This document shows, in pieces, positions 20,890 to 35,070 of a stretch of 64,000 nucleotides of DNA (position 1 is the first letter of the stretch; the number at the start of each line of letters is the position of its first letter). The position numbers and the translations under genes were made by a program. A model generated the notes under the pieces. That model saw only the letters and a list, made by a program, of their open reading frames with translations. It ran no database searches and was not told the DNA's origin. Origin of the DNA: Hippophae tibetana (taxonomy: Eukaryota > Streptophyta > Magnoliopsida > Rosales > Elaeagnaceae). The stretch covers positions 14,387,001 to 14,451,000 of the forward strand of contig CM072807.1 in assembly GCA_037013495.1 (NCBI GenBank). The letters are read 5' to 3'.

Positions 20890-22720
20890 GAAAATATGAC
20901 ATTTTGGAAACCGAAAAACATCATTGCTTTCATTCAACTTTAGCATATAACGATTATATAACATGTCAAATTGAAATTTTGGAAACTGAATATCATCCTT
21001 CCTTTCATTTATATATGAGCATATAATTCATCTTTCACTTTGGACACTTTAGTAATTGAAAGTTTATAAGATATTGACCTAATTAACTTAAAGGGGGTGA
21101 ATAGTTTATTTTTAATTTTTACCAATTTATAATTTAATAACCTAAACAAACCAGTCAGGCATGCAATCGTGTATAAATATAAGTGCGGAAATAAAATAAT
21201 AACACACGATATTTTTAAGTGGAAACAACCTAGGCCACAACCATGGCCTAAGAGGAAAACCACCGGTCCACCGGTCCACCGGACCACCTAACTTTTCACT
21301 ATGAAAATCAAATGTTCAAGTACAAACTCGGTCTTATGATACCCTTCTTAGGATGCTGCCCCAATGTACTTTACTTACGAGCCCCTGCTCTGTTTTCACA
21401 GTTTTTAATATTAGCGTGAACGGTTTTCAGACCAACGTTTCAATAAGCTCCCCGCAAATCAGATCGTTCACAAATCAACTGCAAAATAGTTAGCACAAAA
21501 AAAAACACACAATTACCCGTGTGTGTTCTAGAACAGATTTAACAATGAATAATCTTAACTAGATGATTCAAAATATATGTCATTTAAATCAAATCAACTA
21601 GAAAATTTTAGAACAAAAAGATTAGGCATAAGTTCAACAAAAATTTGCTTCTTTGAAATTTAATCGTCAAATCAAATAATTATGATCACACATGAAATTA
21701 TTTAATCTAAACATGTAAAAATCTAATTAAGAAGAAGCTATGTAAAGATAAAAATACCAATCAAATTTATTAATAAATACCTTCAATATGATATCAATTT
21801 TCTTTAAGTCTCAATTACTTTTGCTTCATAAATAATATTATTCAAGTCACAACATTTATATATATATTAAATAAAAAATTTATTTATATTAAAAGCATAC
21901 CATTCTTATTTATGTATATATATATTAGCGTTGATTCCTAGTGACCTTGATGCGTTGAATAACTTTATATATATATTACCATTGATTCCTATTGAATAGC
22001 TTTATATATATATATATATTAGCACTCGGCATTCACCAGCTCTGGTTTCTTTGTTTTTTTTTTTTCAATCCGACAGCTGTAGATTTTTCTCTCTTCGTTT
22101 TCTAATATTTTTCCTACCCACGTCTTTAACCCTAATGTATCTATATATATAGATAATAATAATACCTAATGATATTAAAGTTAAATGTATTTTGGGCTTA
22201 ATTTTTCAAAGCCCATTAAAACACATCTTAAAAAAATTAATTAATAATTTCATAAATTAATTAAAGTTTGAATAAATATTTTAACATAAAATATAATTTT
22301 AGATTTATGAAAATGTGTTATTAAATGCATAAATGAAATCTTATGTGTCGCAGTTATGAAAAATATACCTGAAATACGATTATCTAAAACTCGAGTATTT
22401 GTTGGGCTTTTCTTGATAGAGTTGATAGCAGGCCTAAAAACATCTTTATAAGTAAATATTTTGTCCACGAAAATAGCTAATACTCATAGTCCTTACAGTA
22501 ATATTTTTTAACAAATTAAATTTTTGTCATATAAGATATAGAATATTGAAAACCGAACACTATTCTTGCTTTCATTCTAACTTGAGCATATAACATTAAT
22601 TATTATTTGTTTTGGACACTTTAGTTATATCCAAAAGAAAAAATGGCATTTGAAAACCAACATTATCATTGCTTTCATACCAACTTCAACATATAACAAT
22701 ATTCTTTATTCAGTGTGTAT
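20890..22720. repeat. Tandem array of about 100-bp units, split by a solo LTR
   Basis: At least four diverged units share the order GACATTTTGGAAACCGA - ATCATTGCTTTCATTC - AACTTGAGCATATAAC - TTTGGACACTTTAGT. Units lie at about 20,890-20,965, 20,966-21,056, 22,525-22,628 and 22,629-22,710. The LTR at 21,057-22,497 sits exactly after the TTTGGACACTTTAG of the second unit, so it entered a pre-existing array. Non-coding. Confidence 0.65.
21057..22497. mobile_element. Solo LTR, 1.44 kb, with perfect 5-bp target duplication
   Basis: Begins TGAAAGTTTATAA and ends GTCCTTACA, giving TG..CA termini. It is flanked on both sides by GTAAT (21,052-21,056 and 22,498-22,502). A second copy with the same termini and its own 5-bp duplication is at 43,753-45,126; the two align well at both ends (CACAACCATGGCCTAAGAGG, TTTGTCCACGAAAATAGC) and diverge in the middle. 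No internal region is attached, so this is an LTR left by recombination between the two ends of an LTR retrotransposon. Superfamily and transcriptional orientation are not determined. Confidence 0.85.
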
Positions 22721-23590
22721 ACTTACTTTATTGATATAATTTGTCAAATTGAAATATATATATGTAGTTTGATTGACAACACCACAAAATTTACCAATTA
22801 GACCATATTATAGATGGTATTTGTCCACTAAATGTGTAGCTTTAAAGTCATCAGATTTAATCACTTTAAAATTGTGTGTATATTTTTTTTAAGTAAAAAA
22901 TATATGTAATGGAACAAAAATTATACTATTTTTATTTTATAAATAAAGGCAATTTAAGTTTAGAAAATAGGAAGAAAAGAATGTAAGATATCAAATAATT
23001 ATATTTTACACTTTTTACGACTTTTATGTATATAAAGATATAAAGATAAAATCTTTGAAGGACTATTTACATTCGCATTGTATTTGTCGCGTGAAAGTCT
23101 CATTTATTGATGCACATAATTTGAAACTATAATATATTTTAACAAAATATTTTTTATATATGTAATAGAATTAATTATATTTTATATCCATAATATATCA
23201 AATAATTTATAAAAATATTCAAAATATTTATTTTGTTACAATTATATCAACAACGTATACGTAATAATAAAAATTTGTCCAAAAATATGCACTTTTAAAG
23301 TTATAATTATACCTACAATATATAAATAATGATACAATTATTCTTAAAATTTAACATATTTTTATCATTATTCGTACATTATGCATGTAATTATAATAAA
23401 ATATTTCTTTTTAATATATTTACAAATTATCCATATATAAAAACATAATTAATTTCATTAATAAGATACATACAATTTTATTTTATATTTTCTTTCAAAA
23501 TTATTATAAATTTGGAAATTTTTGAAATTGCATAACGTCTTATCTAATTCCTATGTTGATCAAGTAAATGCTTTTAACTTACACTAGCTT
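22720..23590. other. A+T-rich intergenic interval
   Basis: No gene or element recognised. Confidence 0.55.
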
Positions 23591-23593
23591 CAC

Positions 23594-23957
23594 AATGGGT
23601 ATGCGTATAGGCGGAGACGGTTATTGATATAATTATCCCCAAATCGAATTATAAAATTTGTATCCAAAACCGTGGGTAACGGTTTGGGATAGCTATTAAA
23701 AAATACCCAAAAAATTATTTTTCAAAAAATTTCTTAATAAGCCATAATTATTAATTAATATATAATTTAATTTAATAAATATATATAATTAATTTTGGGT
23801 ACAAGAGAGTACAGTTATCAGTATAATCGTACACATTGCTTCATGTTCGGGTTTTACCCAAAATCGTATCTATCTCTAAAATTTATCAGATAAAAATCAA
23901 ACCGATGGTGCGGACAATCGTGAGTAATCAAACCCATAGTTTTTTTGCCCATTCTTA
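23594..23957. mobile_element. hAT-type MITE, diverged copy
   Basis: Aligns over its whole length with the MITE at 57,275-57,697. Shared blocks include AATTATAAAAT(T/C)TGTAT, TATTAAAAAATAC, GTACAGTTATCAGTATAA / GTACGGTTATCAATATAA, TTTATC(A/G)(G/A)ATAAAAATC and ATGGTGCG(G/A)A. Ends are worn (..CATTCTTA for CATCCCTA) and the 8-bp duplication is not clear. No coding capacity. Confidence 0.65.
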
Positions 23958-24941
23958 TTCATATGGTTTTGATTACTATAAAAAATATTTTAATTCAAGG
24001 TATGTAAATAATTTTAACATAAATATGAATTTCATTCGATATATATAGGTAAGGTACTTTGAGAGTCTACAAAGATATGTCATCAATCCATTATCAATTA
24101 ACATACTACTTTGGCTCTTGTCAATTAGATTTTTTTAATAATTATACTACTTACAACTAGCTTCCAATCTAAAACTTTTACAAAGTCAAATATGTTATAT
24201 ACAGTTAAGCCACAAGTGAATTGGCAACTCCCTTCCATTGTTATATATGTAAAATATAATACATGAAAAAACAAGTTAAAAATAAATATTATACCATTTA
24301 ACATCAAAATAACATAAATACATAATGTAAATGACATAAAATAAAAATTGAAATAAGAAAAAAAATGTAAAGTATAAGAGCCCAGATTCCAAACGAATGC
24401 AACTATGAATCTCATGAAGAGTTTGATCTGTACCCTTCCGTTACCTTTTGGGAGGCCTATGCCCCATAGAATTTTTTACCTGAGACTATTCCTTGGCTTT
24501 TAAGTCTTGACATAAGGTTAGAATTTTAGCTCTTCTAGAGTGGTATCCCACTGATGGCTGGAAATTGGGTGTAAGTCTTATGTCGAATAGAATGGCCTTG
24601 CTCTTTCTTTTTTTCTTTATCTCGTGTGCTACACGATGTTCTTAAGATAAATTTTTTCATTCACCATAAGTTGTTTGAGTAAAAATATCTCCCAGGATAT
24701 AATGATTAACTAGTGTGAAATATGTACCACTATTTACTACTCTAACGAACTTTCACGTATGTATACTCTATGTGAAGAAAACCTAGCCCTAAATGAGAAT
24801 ACAAAATTAAAAAATAATAACAAACTGTTAAAATGAGTTTTAATTTGTATAATTAATAGCAGTTAAACAAAAAAATAGTTCTAGATGAGAATACAATTTT
24901 TTAAAGCTTTTACTTAATTTTTTTAATAACCATTGAAGTAA

Positions 24942-24945
<4 letters not shown>
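23958..24945. other. Interval without a recognised gene
   Basis: Mostly A+T-rich. The part 24,420-24,640 is more complex (GGGAGGCCTATGCCCC, GATGGCTGGAAATTGGG) but has no reading frame or family I can name. Confidence 0.4.

Positions 24946-24974
<29 letters not shown>
24946..24974. repeat. (TA)n microsatellite at the copia LTR edge
   Basis: About 29 bases of TA repeats directly abutting the 5' LTR at 24,974. They hide any target duplication on that side. Confidence 0.95.
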
Positions 24975-24977
<3 letters not shown>

Positions 24978-27900
24978 AATGTGAATGTGTGTGAGTGATT
25001 GCACATGCAGTGCATGTGAATTGTGTAACTATTTTCTATTATGTAGTTTTGTAGCTTGTAAATAATATCAGTTTCTAACTGATATAAATACAATATATAA
25101 TTAGTAATGCAATTCAAGAATTGAAATACATTCCTCATATCACTCTATCTATACTCTATAGCTCTCATTCTTCATTTTCCTTAGTTCTATTATCTTATTT
25201 ATGGTATCAGAGTTATGACTCAAAAAGTTCTAGTGATGAATGAACCTATAGTTCTTCCTTAATTTCATTGTTTTTCTCACATAACATACAAATCAATCCA
25301 AATTTATCAATCAAACTTGATGATACAAACTATCTGAAATGGCTTCAATAGCTAAAATATGTTGTTCGAGTTTATGGCTTGTAAGGATTTGTTAATGGTA
25401 CAATGGCTCCAACTTCAAGATTTGACAAAAAAGTAGTGCAATTCACTGATGGTGACTCAACATAGAGCAAATAAATTCTTGAATCCAATTCTAAATTTGA
25501 TGTATGGGATACGAAGGATATTATTTTCATGAATTGAATTTATAATTTTATGACAGACAATTACCTAAAATATCTCATTAGAAAGGATAAAGATTCAACT
25601 AAATCCTATTGGAAGGCCTTGGAGAAGATTTTGTCCGACACCTCTTAAGCTCAATTGATGCAACTCAAGTGGTAATTGCATACTCTTTAAAAAGGTTTAA
25701 TTCCTATAGAGTCATACATTGGTATTGTCAAGAATTTGATTGATCATATCACAGTTGCTAGTGATGCAAATCTCTAATAGAGAGTAAGTTCTTTATGTTC
25801 TTGGTGGTTTAGGTAGTGAATATTCATCTATAATCATGAATATCACTTAGAGAAAGAGATACATATTCTTGATGAAGTTTTCAATTTTTTTAAAATTCAT
25901 GAAAAGCATGAAGAACATATGAATAATATCATTTCATCTCAATTAACACAAGTCAATGTTGTAAGATCCATGCCTGGTAGGCATCAACAAAGGTCATCTG
26001 AGAATACCTTGACCCAATACAATTCTAATAACAATAATGCTAGTGCTAGTACTCATAATTCACAAGCATTTTTTTCCCAAAATGAGAATCAAAATTGTGG
26101 CAACAATAAAAGCCATGGGAAATACAAAGACACATGTCAAATATACAAGAAACAAGGCCACAATGCACGAAGATGCTATTTTTGCTACAATAGCTTTTCT
26201 AATAACTCAAATGAAAATTCTAGTAATCAAAGATCACTATAAATGCATTTCTCACATATGCAAGATCAAGATCAAAACTAGTTTAAAAACTTTCAATCTC
26301 TATAAGATATGTCATCTAATTCTTAATCTCAATTTCAGTTTGTTTCTTTGTCTATTGAAAATGAGTTTCCACTAGTAGCATTTTATGCTCAAGAATCAAC
26401 CATGTTCAATATTTCATGTACAACAACTCAAGATCAGTATCGGTACATGTTTATTGGTATAAGTCATCCTCTCATAGAAAATGTGAATGTTCTTGACAAT
26501 TTTTAATTTATAGAGGGTCAGAAGAAGTTATGTTATGAAATGGTAGCAATGTTCTTATTTCACATTGTGGAAAAGGGGTTTTTCTTACAAGGTCTACCAG
26601 TTTAAAACTCAGCAACATACTTCATATTCCTCAACTTACTAAGAACTTGGTCTCGCTGAAGCAATTATGCTCAAACGACAATGTTGTGATGGAATTTTTT
26701 TCCAAATTCATTTTCTATTAAAGAAATAGTTGAGAAGAAAGTATTGCTTGTTAGAGGAATTGAGCGAGGTTTATACAAGTTACCTATGTCTCATGCACTA
26801 TTTCATGATAGTAATCCTTCTACCACTAGTTCTCTTCCTGTCAATAATATTGAATTTCATAGTAAAGTGGTGGTTAATGGAACACTCTGGCATGAAAAAC
26901 TAGGCCATCCTTATTCATAGGTGGTCAATAATGTTTTAAGTAGTAATAAAACGAGTACCAAAATAGGCTCTATGTTTGATGTTTATGGAGTATGCCAAAT
27001 GGGCAAGCCTTATACACTACCTATGTTGCATAAACATAATAAGTGTGATAAGGCTTTTGAGTTAATGCATGTAAATGTTTAAGGTCCTACCCTTATGGTG
27101 CATGTTAATGGGTCTTAATATTTCTTGTATTTGTTGATTATTTTTCTAGATTCCAATGGTTTTATGATGGCTCAGAAGAGTTATGTGTTGGAATTGTTTA
27201 AACATTTTGATGCTTTGGTGAAAAAGAAATATGGAGTGGTGGAGAGAAAAAAATAGATATGTAATAGAAATTGGTCTATCTTTACTCATTAGAGTTGGTT
27301 TGGCTATTTGGTTATAGGAATATGCCATCAGGTGCACCATACATTTGATTAACAAAATGCCATAAAAAACCTAACAAAATAGACATCTTATAAGTTGTTT
27401 CATAACCAAAAACCTTCCTAGGATCATCTTAGAACCTTTGGATGTTGGTGTTACCCTATACTTGTCCTTATAATTCAAATAAAATTGAACCTAGGTCCAT
27501 TCCGTGTGATTTCTTGGATATCCACCTCATCAAAAAGGGTATTAGTGTACTGATGTGGTCACAAAAAGAGCATATATGAGTCATCATATGGTATTTTATG
27601 AATGTGTTTTTCCCTTTCTCACCTTGAAAAAATCATCTTAACCTATTGAGCTTGATCAAGCTAGCCTACTTGTTTACTTTATTAATTTACCTATATCCAA
27701 ACTTGTTTACAATGTTTTAGATTAATCACCTTTACAGTTTGTTATTAGTGATATATCTGGAAACCCTGATATACATGTTTTATCCACTAGCACACTCAAT
27801 GACACATATGCTAACTTTGATATACATACTTGTTTTATCCACTGGCATACTCATTCCTTCATATGACCTATCACTTTCACCTATATAAAATATCCCTACC

Positions 27901-29892
27901 ATATCTCAATCTACTTAACACTCAAACACTTCTACCTCTAGTTATTCCATGTCATCCTAAGTTCCTAATATTTCTATGTTTAACTCAAATGGTCTTGACC
28001 TATCTGTCTTATTATTCACCAAACCATTACCTATAGTCATATCAGCCTTACCTTTACCCATAATAGTTCCAAATATGCATCATATATAAACAATAGCCAA
28101 GAATGGTATTCATAAGCCTAAGGTTCTTTCTATGAAGGTTATTACTCCTAAGCCTTTTAGTGTTTCAAAGGCATTGGTATGTCTAGAGTGGTTTGACACT
28201 ATGATGAAGGAATTTCAAGCCTTGGTTAGGAATGAAACATAGAAGTTGGTTTTGCCTCCAAAAAAGGTTAAGATAATTGGAAATAAATTGGTATTCCAGG
28301 TGAAGTTAAGGTTGATAAGAGCTAGAAAATATATAAAAGTAGAATGGTTGCAAAGAGAAATGATCAGGCTTATGACATAGATTACACAGAAACTTTTAGC
28401 CTTGTTATTAAGCCTTCTACTATTAGAGTTGTCAGAAATTTGGCTTTGTTAAAATGATGGATTGTGAGGCAGTTAGATGTCAACAATGCATTTCTAAATG
28501 GGGATTTCAAGAGGATGTACACATGGCATAACTAGAAGGATTCATTGACAAGAGCAAACCATAGTTTGTGTGAAAATTCAAGAAAGCTATTTATAAGCTT
28601 AAATATGTTTTACGAGCTTGGTTTATCAAGTTAAGCAACTGTATAATGCAGTGGGGATTCAAATGCTTTATCTCTGACACATATATGCTATTATACTATT
28701 CTAAAGCTAATATGATTTATTTTCTCATATACGTTGATGACATAGAGGTGACAGACACTAGCCCATCTCTTATTTGATCTATGATGAGTAAATTGAATGA
28801 AGTTTTTGCCTTAAAGGATTTAGGAGAATTGAATTTCTTCTTGGGGTTGGAAGTTACAAGAATAGTAGAAGAGTTCCATTTATCCTAGCATAAGTACATC
28901 TTACAATTACTTGAAAAAGCTCAACTTGGAAATGCAAAGGTAGTTGCCACACCTATATCTTTCTGGTATGACATTGTCCAAACTCTCGGGTTTGATATTA
29001 GATGATGCTAGTCAATATATAACCATACTAAGCCTAAAATTGCATACTCAATAAATAAGCTATGCCAATTTCTACATGCCTTTACTGATATTTATTGATA
29101 TATAACAAAAAGAGTACTAAGATATTTGGGTGAAATAGCTAGTTATGGTGTAGTGTTTCACAAGAGTTCCTCTATGGGCATAAATGCTTATCATGATGCA
29201 AATTGGGCTTTATATCCTAATGATAGGAGAAGTACTAGAGGCTTTTGTATCTTTCTCAATAACTTATTGGTTTCTTGGTCCTCTAGCTAGCAAAAGGTTA
29301 TGTTAAGGTCTTCCATAGAGGCAGAGTTCAATGCTTTTGTGCATGCCATAATAAAGGTGTCTTGGATTCAAAAATTACTCAAGGAATTGAGAGTGAAGCA
29401 GCTACAATCACCTATCCTTCACTATGATAATGTGAGTATTGGAATGTTGGCCAAGAATCTTGTTTTGCATTCAAGAACAAAACATGTAGAGATTGATTTT
29501 CATTTTGGTAGAGAAAAAGTGCAAGCTGAAAAGATTATGGTGCAGTATATTCTAAGTGAAGACAAAGCGGTTGGCATTAAGACTAAAGCACTTCCAACAA
29601 CAAAATTTCAAAACTTGAGGATTAAACTTACAATTTTATAGATGCCTTGAATTTATAGGGGAATGTTAATATGCACGTGTATGAGTGACTGCACATGTTA
29701 TGCATGTGAAGTATGTAACTATTTTCTGTTATGCAGTTATCAGTTATGTAGGTTGTAAATAATATCAACTACTAAATTATATAATACATTGTATAATTAG
29801 TAATGAAATTCAAGAATTCGGATACATTCCTCACATCACACTATGTATACTTTACTACTCTCGTTCTTCATTTTCCTTAGTTCTATTATCTT
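24974..29892 (+). mobile_element. Ty1/copia fossil with both LTRs (Ale/Retrofit-like)
   Basis: The 5' LTR (about 24,974-25,196) and 3' LTR (about 29,664-29,892) begin TGTTAAT and share the ending TTAGTTCTATTATCTT; by eye they are about 80-85% identical, so the copy is old. A primer site ATGGTATCAGAG follows at 25,201. Inside, in the usual copia order, are gag with a zinc-knuckle remnant (about 25,300-26,240), the GAG-pre-integrase and integrase region (about 26,860-27,400), reverse transcriptase with its YVDD region (about 28,200-28,900) and RNase H with KHVEIDFHFGREKV (29,300-29,640). It is heavily broken, with dozens of interruptions. Confidence 0.85.
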
Positions 29893-30282
29893 CTTCAATA
29901 AATAGATAGATGAAAAGGCATAAATGGTTGAAAAGAAAAGTTTGAAAGAAAAAAAATAAAAAAACTATTGAAATGAGTTTTAATTTGTATTATTAATAGC
30001 AATTAAACAAAAAATAAATAAATTCAAAATAAATTTCATTCAAAATATTCCGATATTATACCCTAAAAATTAACATGTTAGTTTAGCTCTTATGAAATTT
30101 TGAAATTAATTAAATATCTATATCATAAAAGCATGTAGTTTTGATCCATACTTACATCTCCCAAATGAATTAATTTATTGATTTGATAAAAAAATGTTAT
30201 TGCTAAGTTTGTTTTATTTGATTAACTTATGCCTTTATAAGGAAGTTAATTATCTCATTCCATCATAGCCAATGATATTATT
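29893..30282. other. Spacer between two copia fossils
   Basis: A+T-rich, no gene. The words TTTGTATTATTAATAGCA and ATTAAACAAAAAA (29,981-30,013) repeat a stretch left of the previous element (about 24,842-24,872). This is a small duplicated flank. Confidence 0.45.
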
Positions 30283-33200
30283 TGTTGGAACTATATATTT
30301 AAAACTAAAAGGAATATGCTTGAATTCATATGTGGCAAATATGGTTATATGTAGAGAGTGTTTTAGAATAAAATACACACACTATACTTTTATAATAATT
30401 TTTATTAGAAAATGTATGCTTCCTTCGGTCATTCTTGATTCATCTTCTTGCTACCCTATTTGTTTATCATGGCATTAGAGCTTGCAGAGCTTCATTAATG
30501 ATGGTGGTAAAATGGAAGAATCCAGTTATGAGCAATTGGAGAGTAAACCATACAACTACAGTTCCATCATTAGTTTCGGTCATGACCAACTAGTCTTCTT
30601 CTTATTTTAATTTTCCCATTAATCCTACTTTTAATGTTAAATTAAATGACACTAACTACTTTATATGAAAAGAGTAAATAAAACATGTAGTAATAGTCTA
30701 TAATGTACAGTCCTTCATTGATGGAACAATTTCATCACCTTGTAAATTCTTAAAAAAGAACCATTGAGCTTATAAACAAAGACTCTAGTGAAACTAATAC
30801 TAAATAAATTCTTGAAGGAAACCCAGCTTTTGAAGAATGAGATAAAAGAGATAGCACTATTAAAAATTGGATTTACTCATCTCTCTATTACCTAATTCCC
30901 TAAAGCATTGGGTGAATTGAAAAATAGCACATAAGTATTATGTTGCCTTATAGAAAGCTTTCACGAGTAATTCACATGCTAGACGGATGCAACTAAGATG
31001 GAAACTTCAAACCATGCACAAAGGATCATAATTAATGGACGTATACATCAATAATTGTAGAGATTTGATTAATCACTTAATCGTAATAAGAGATAACATA
31101 AGTATCAAGGAACAAGTTCTTTATGTAGTGGTTTGGATGACAATTACTCTTTATTAAGGACAATCGTCAGCTATGAGAAATGTGATATCAATATGGATGA
31201 ATTATTTTCAATGATGAGAACTTAAGAAGAATAGTTAGAAAGAATGAACCTATTTGATCCATTGCTTATTCAAGCAAAATTTTGTAAAAGAATACACTCT
31301 GTCAATACCATAATCTTAATCTCCACAAATTCCATCACAATCTTAATCTATACCATCATACACTTAACTAATATCCTGGTCCTAATACCTACACAAATGA
31401 CTATGCATCTTTCATATAACACAACAGACTATACATAAACACTTAGATTAAGTTTACACTAGCCAATCACACAACATCCTACTCTTTCTCATGGTCATCA
31501 AACTTAATCTCCCTATCCACCACCTTAACAATCTTATCAAATTCCACAACAGTATTTTCCTTATCAAGCACATTATTCTCAATCATGACCTCTGGTAGGA
31601 AATCTTGGCAAACTACCCTTTGTTGGGCAATTTAATCAACAAAGGCCATAATGTCAAATATGTAAGAAAGTTAGACACGCTATAATTCAATGTTATTTTT
31701 TTATATATGAAATCCAACATTACAAGACCACCCTTTCATCAAACACTCAACTTCCTCAGGCAAAGTTTACTGATATGGTTTACCTAAACATATAACACCA
31801 TTTTTCACCATACTACATACCATCACTACCACCTCAACCTACACCATCAATATCATTGTATTTCAATCCATCACTTGTTCCACTTATAACTTCATCTTCA
31901 CAACAATATTAAAACTCACCACAGCAAAGTCATGCCTCTTTCCCTTTTCCACCACCTTCACTTCCAAAAAACTCACCATCAGTAAATTATATCCACCCAC
32001 AACCTTGATTGTTCAATTTTAAAATCCAAGCACTATTGCACAACCTAGCATTCTCACTAATAGTACATGGTTTATCAACATTGATGCTAGCTACCATTTA
32101 ACATCTAACAAGAGTCATTTATTTAGACCTCAAACCTACACTAGATAGGAGCAAGTGTATCAAGAAATGGCCATATAGTTTCTATTACACACCTTGGAAA
32201 TAATACCATCTATTTCAAAGACCGTACTCTTCAAATTACAACCCTCTTCATGTACCCCAGTTAGCCAAAAATCTAAATAATGGCACACAACTCTTTACAG
32301 GATGTATAAATGATGACATTTACAAACTACCTTCAACTACTTATTTTTTAGTGAATAACACTACCCAAAATTTTCATCCTTGCAACTTTACCAGTATTGT
32401 TAAACACATGTCAAATGTTAATGGACCTTTATGGTATGACAGGATGGGACACCCATATAAACATATAGTGAATCTTATTCTAAAAGGTATCAATATCATA
32501 ACCATGGAAAATAGTAGCTATAATCTTTATAGTGCTTACCAAATGGAAAAATCATATAGACTGAACACCTAAAATGTTTACTCTAGATCATTGCACTTCT
32601 TTGATATTGTTCATGTAGATATTTAGGATCCTTCACTAATTGCTAGTAGTAATGGCATAAGATATTTTATTCTATTTGTTGAAGATTGCATTAGATACTA
32701 ATGGATGTATGTTATACATCATAAGACATAAGTTTCTCAAATCTTTCGACACTTTGATGCTCTTGTATCTAGACTATTCAATGCAAAAATTAAGTAACTC
32801 CAACCAGATGGTGGCACTGAGTTTAAGACTCTTAAACTATTTCTATTTATTGGTGGTTACTTGAGAAGAATATTATATCCTTACAATCCCTCTCATAATG
32901 GTGTAGTAGAAAAGAAAAATATACATGTGGTTAAAATTGGCTTGGTTATAATGGTTAGAGATGATTTACCTTTGCAATTATAGGAATATTGTTTTCTAAG
33001 TGCCATTTTTTTATAACTAGAATGCCTTCAAATAGCTTAAATAACAAGTTCCCATACTAGCTTCTTTTTGGAACAGATGCAAACTATTCTTCACTAAGGG
33101 TGGTAGGTTTCCTATGCTACCCTTATGTACATATCTACAATCAAAATAAGCTAAAGATAAGATTAGTTCCTTGTATTTTCTTGAGGTACCCATCAAGATA

Positions 33201-35070
33201 CAATGGATATTGGTGTATGGACCTTGTTACCTAAAAAGTATACATTACATCTTGTGTCCAATTCAATGAAAATTTATTTCCTTATTTAATACCATGGACA
33301 ATAAATTCTGAGCAACCTATGTCCACTATTCGATCTACTTTGTGGAAAATAACCTTCCCAATACCTCTTATACACCAAAGATTATTTTTAATGTTTTTTC
33401 TACCCAACCTTCTTCTACAATATATGTTCCTCATACACCAATTTCACCTTTATCCAATCCTATATTGTCAACATCACAACCAATGCCTACTTCTCCAATT
33501 AATTACACCTATTAACTCTGAGTCTTCCATTTCTATTTCATCTTACTCATTAGCTTCAAACTCCACTTTTCAAATTTCTTTGAATGGTACTCCATCTCTC
33601 ACTTCCTCACAACATTATTTGACCCAATTGATCTTGAATTATTTATACAACTTCTTATAAATTCCATTGAAACCCCATCACTTACAAACATCCATCCTAT
33701 GTTGACAAGAGCTAAACATAGTATTACAAAAACGAAAGTTCTATCTGCTAACAATATATTACCTAAGCCTACATCATTTAAAAAAGCATTTCAACACAAG
33801 GAGTGGATTAATTCCATGACTCTTGAGTACAACTCAATGATGAAGAGTAATACTTGGGTTCTAGTTCCATATCATATAGATAAAAAAGGTGATTGTAAGC
33901 ATCAAGTGAAACTGAGAGCAAACAAGAGTCTTGATACAAATCAAAAGTCGTAACCAAATGGTATAATTAAACCAAAGACATACACTACAAAGAAACCTTT
34001 AGTCCTGTTGTTAAGCCCACTACAATCAAAATTGTTCTTATTGTCAAGGAATAGGTATGTAAGACAATTAGAGGAAGAAGTTTACATGACACAACCATAA
34101 GGATTTGTTAATCTATAGTTCCCTACTCATGCATGCAAGCTCAAAAAAACATTTTATGGTCTAAAACAGGCACCTAAAGCATGTTTATTTAAGCTTAACA
34201 CCTGTCTTCAACATATGTGATTTTATTAATCTAATTCTGATACCTTTATGATGATTTTTCACTTAAATGATGTTTTTAATGTCTTTTTAATATATGTAGA
34301 TGATATTCTTGTTATCAGAAACAATTCTTTTCTTATTCAATCTGTCATTAATAAGCTTCATTCCAACTTTGATTTGAAGGATTTAGGTGAAATTAGTTAT
34401 TTCTTGAGCATAGAGGTGACGAGAACTACAGACATAATGCAATTGGTAGAAACAAAATATATCATTGGTCTGCTTGAAAATATTTAGCTTCATAAAACCA
34501 AGCAATATGCAACTCCAATGCAGTAAGGAAAAGTGTTGTCCAAATATAATGGAGAATTGTCAAAAGATGCAAATATGTTTAGAACAATCATTGGAGCACT
34601 CCAATAATGCACACTAATGAGGCATGACATAGCTTATAGTGTTAATAAACTATGTTAATTTCTTCAGCAACCAATTATAGGTCATTGGTGTGCAACCAAA
34701 ATATTATTAATGTACTTGTGTGGAACACAACATCTTGGCTTGCTTCTTCAAAAATCCAACTGCCTAGAATTAAAAGATTTTACAGATGTTGATTGGGCTA
34801 CTAGCCTAGATGATAAACGAAGTACTATAGGATTTTATATCTTCTTTGTTCATTCACTTATTTCATAGAAATTAGGAAAGCAACATGTTGTCTTTAGGTA
34901 ATCTATAAAGGATAAATTTTGTGCTTTAGCAATGAAAGGAATAAGATTTAATGAATACATGGAAGATATGGTAATATATAGAGAGTTTGTTAAGCCTCAA
35001 CGAATAGAAAACCTATGCTTCTTTTAGTCATTCTTGCAATTCATCTTCTTGTTGTCCTATTTGTTTCTCA
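30283..35070 (+). mobile_element. Second Ty1/copia fossil with LTRs (Ale/Retrofit-like)
   Basis: The 5' LTR (30,283-30,469; TGTTGGAAC.. to ..TTTGTTTATCA) is followed by a primer-site-like TGGCATTAGAGC. The 3' LTR survives as its downstream part (about 34,945-35,070), sharing GTCATTCTTG and TTCATCTTCTTG with the first. Inside are gag (about 30,600-31,700), the integrase region (about 32,400-33,100), reverse transcriptase with LIYVDDILVI (34,287-34,316) and DLGEISYFLSIEVTR, then a partial RNase H. Heavily decayed; old. Confidence 0.8.

Noticed and set aside
22250-22468. Open frames conserved between the two solo LTRs (22,250-22,468 and 44,897-45,109, minus)
   Set aside because: They are conserved because the LTRs are copies of one family; the position inside an LTR and the lack of a known domain argue against a gene.
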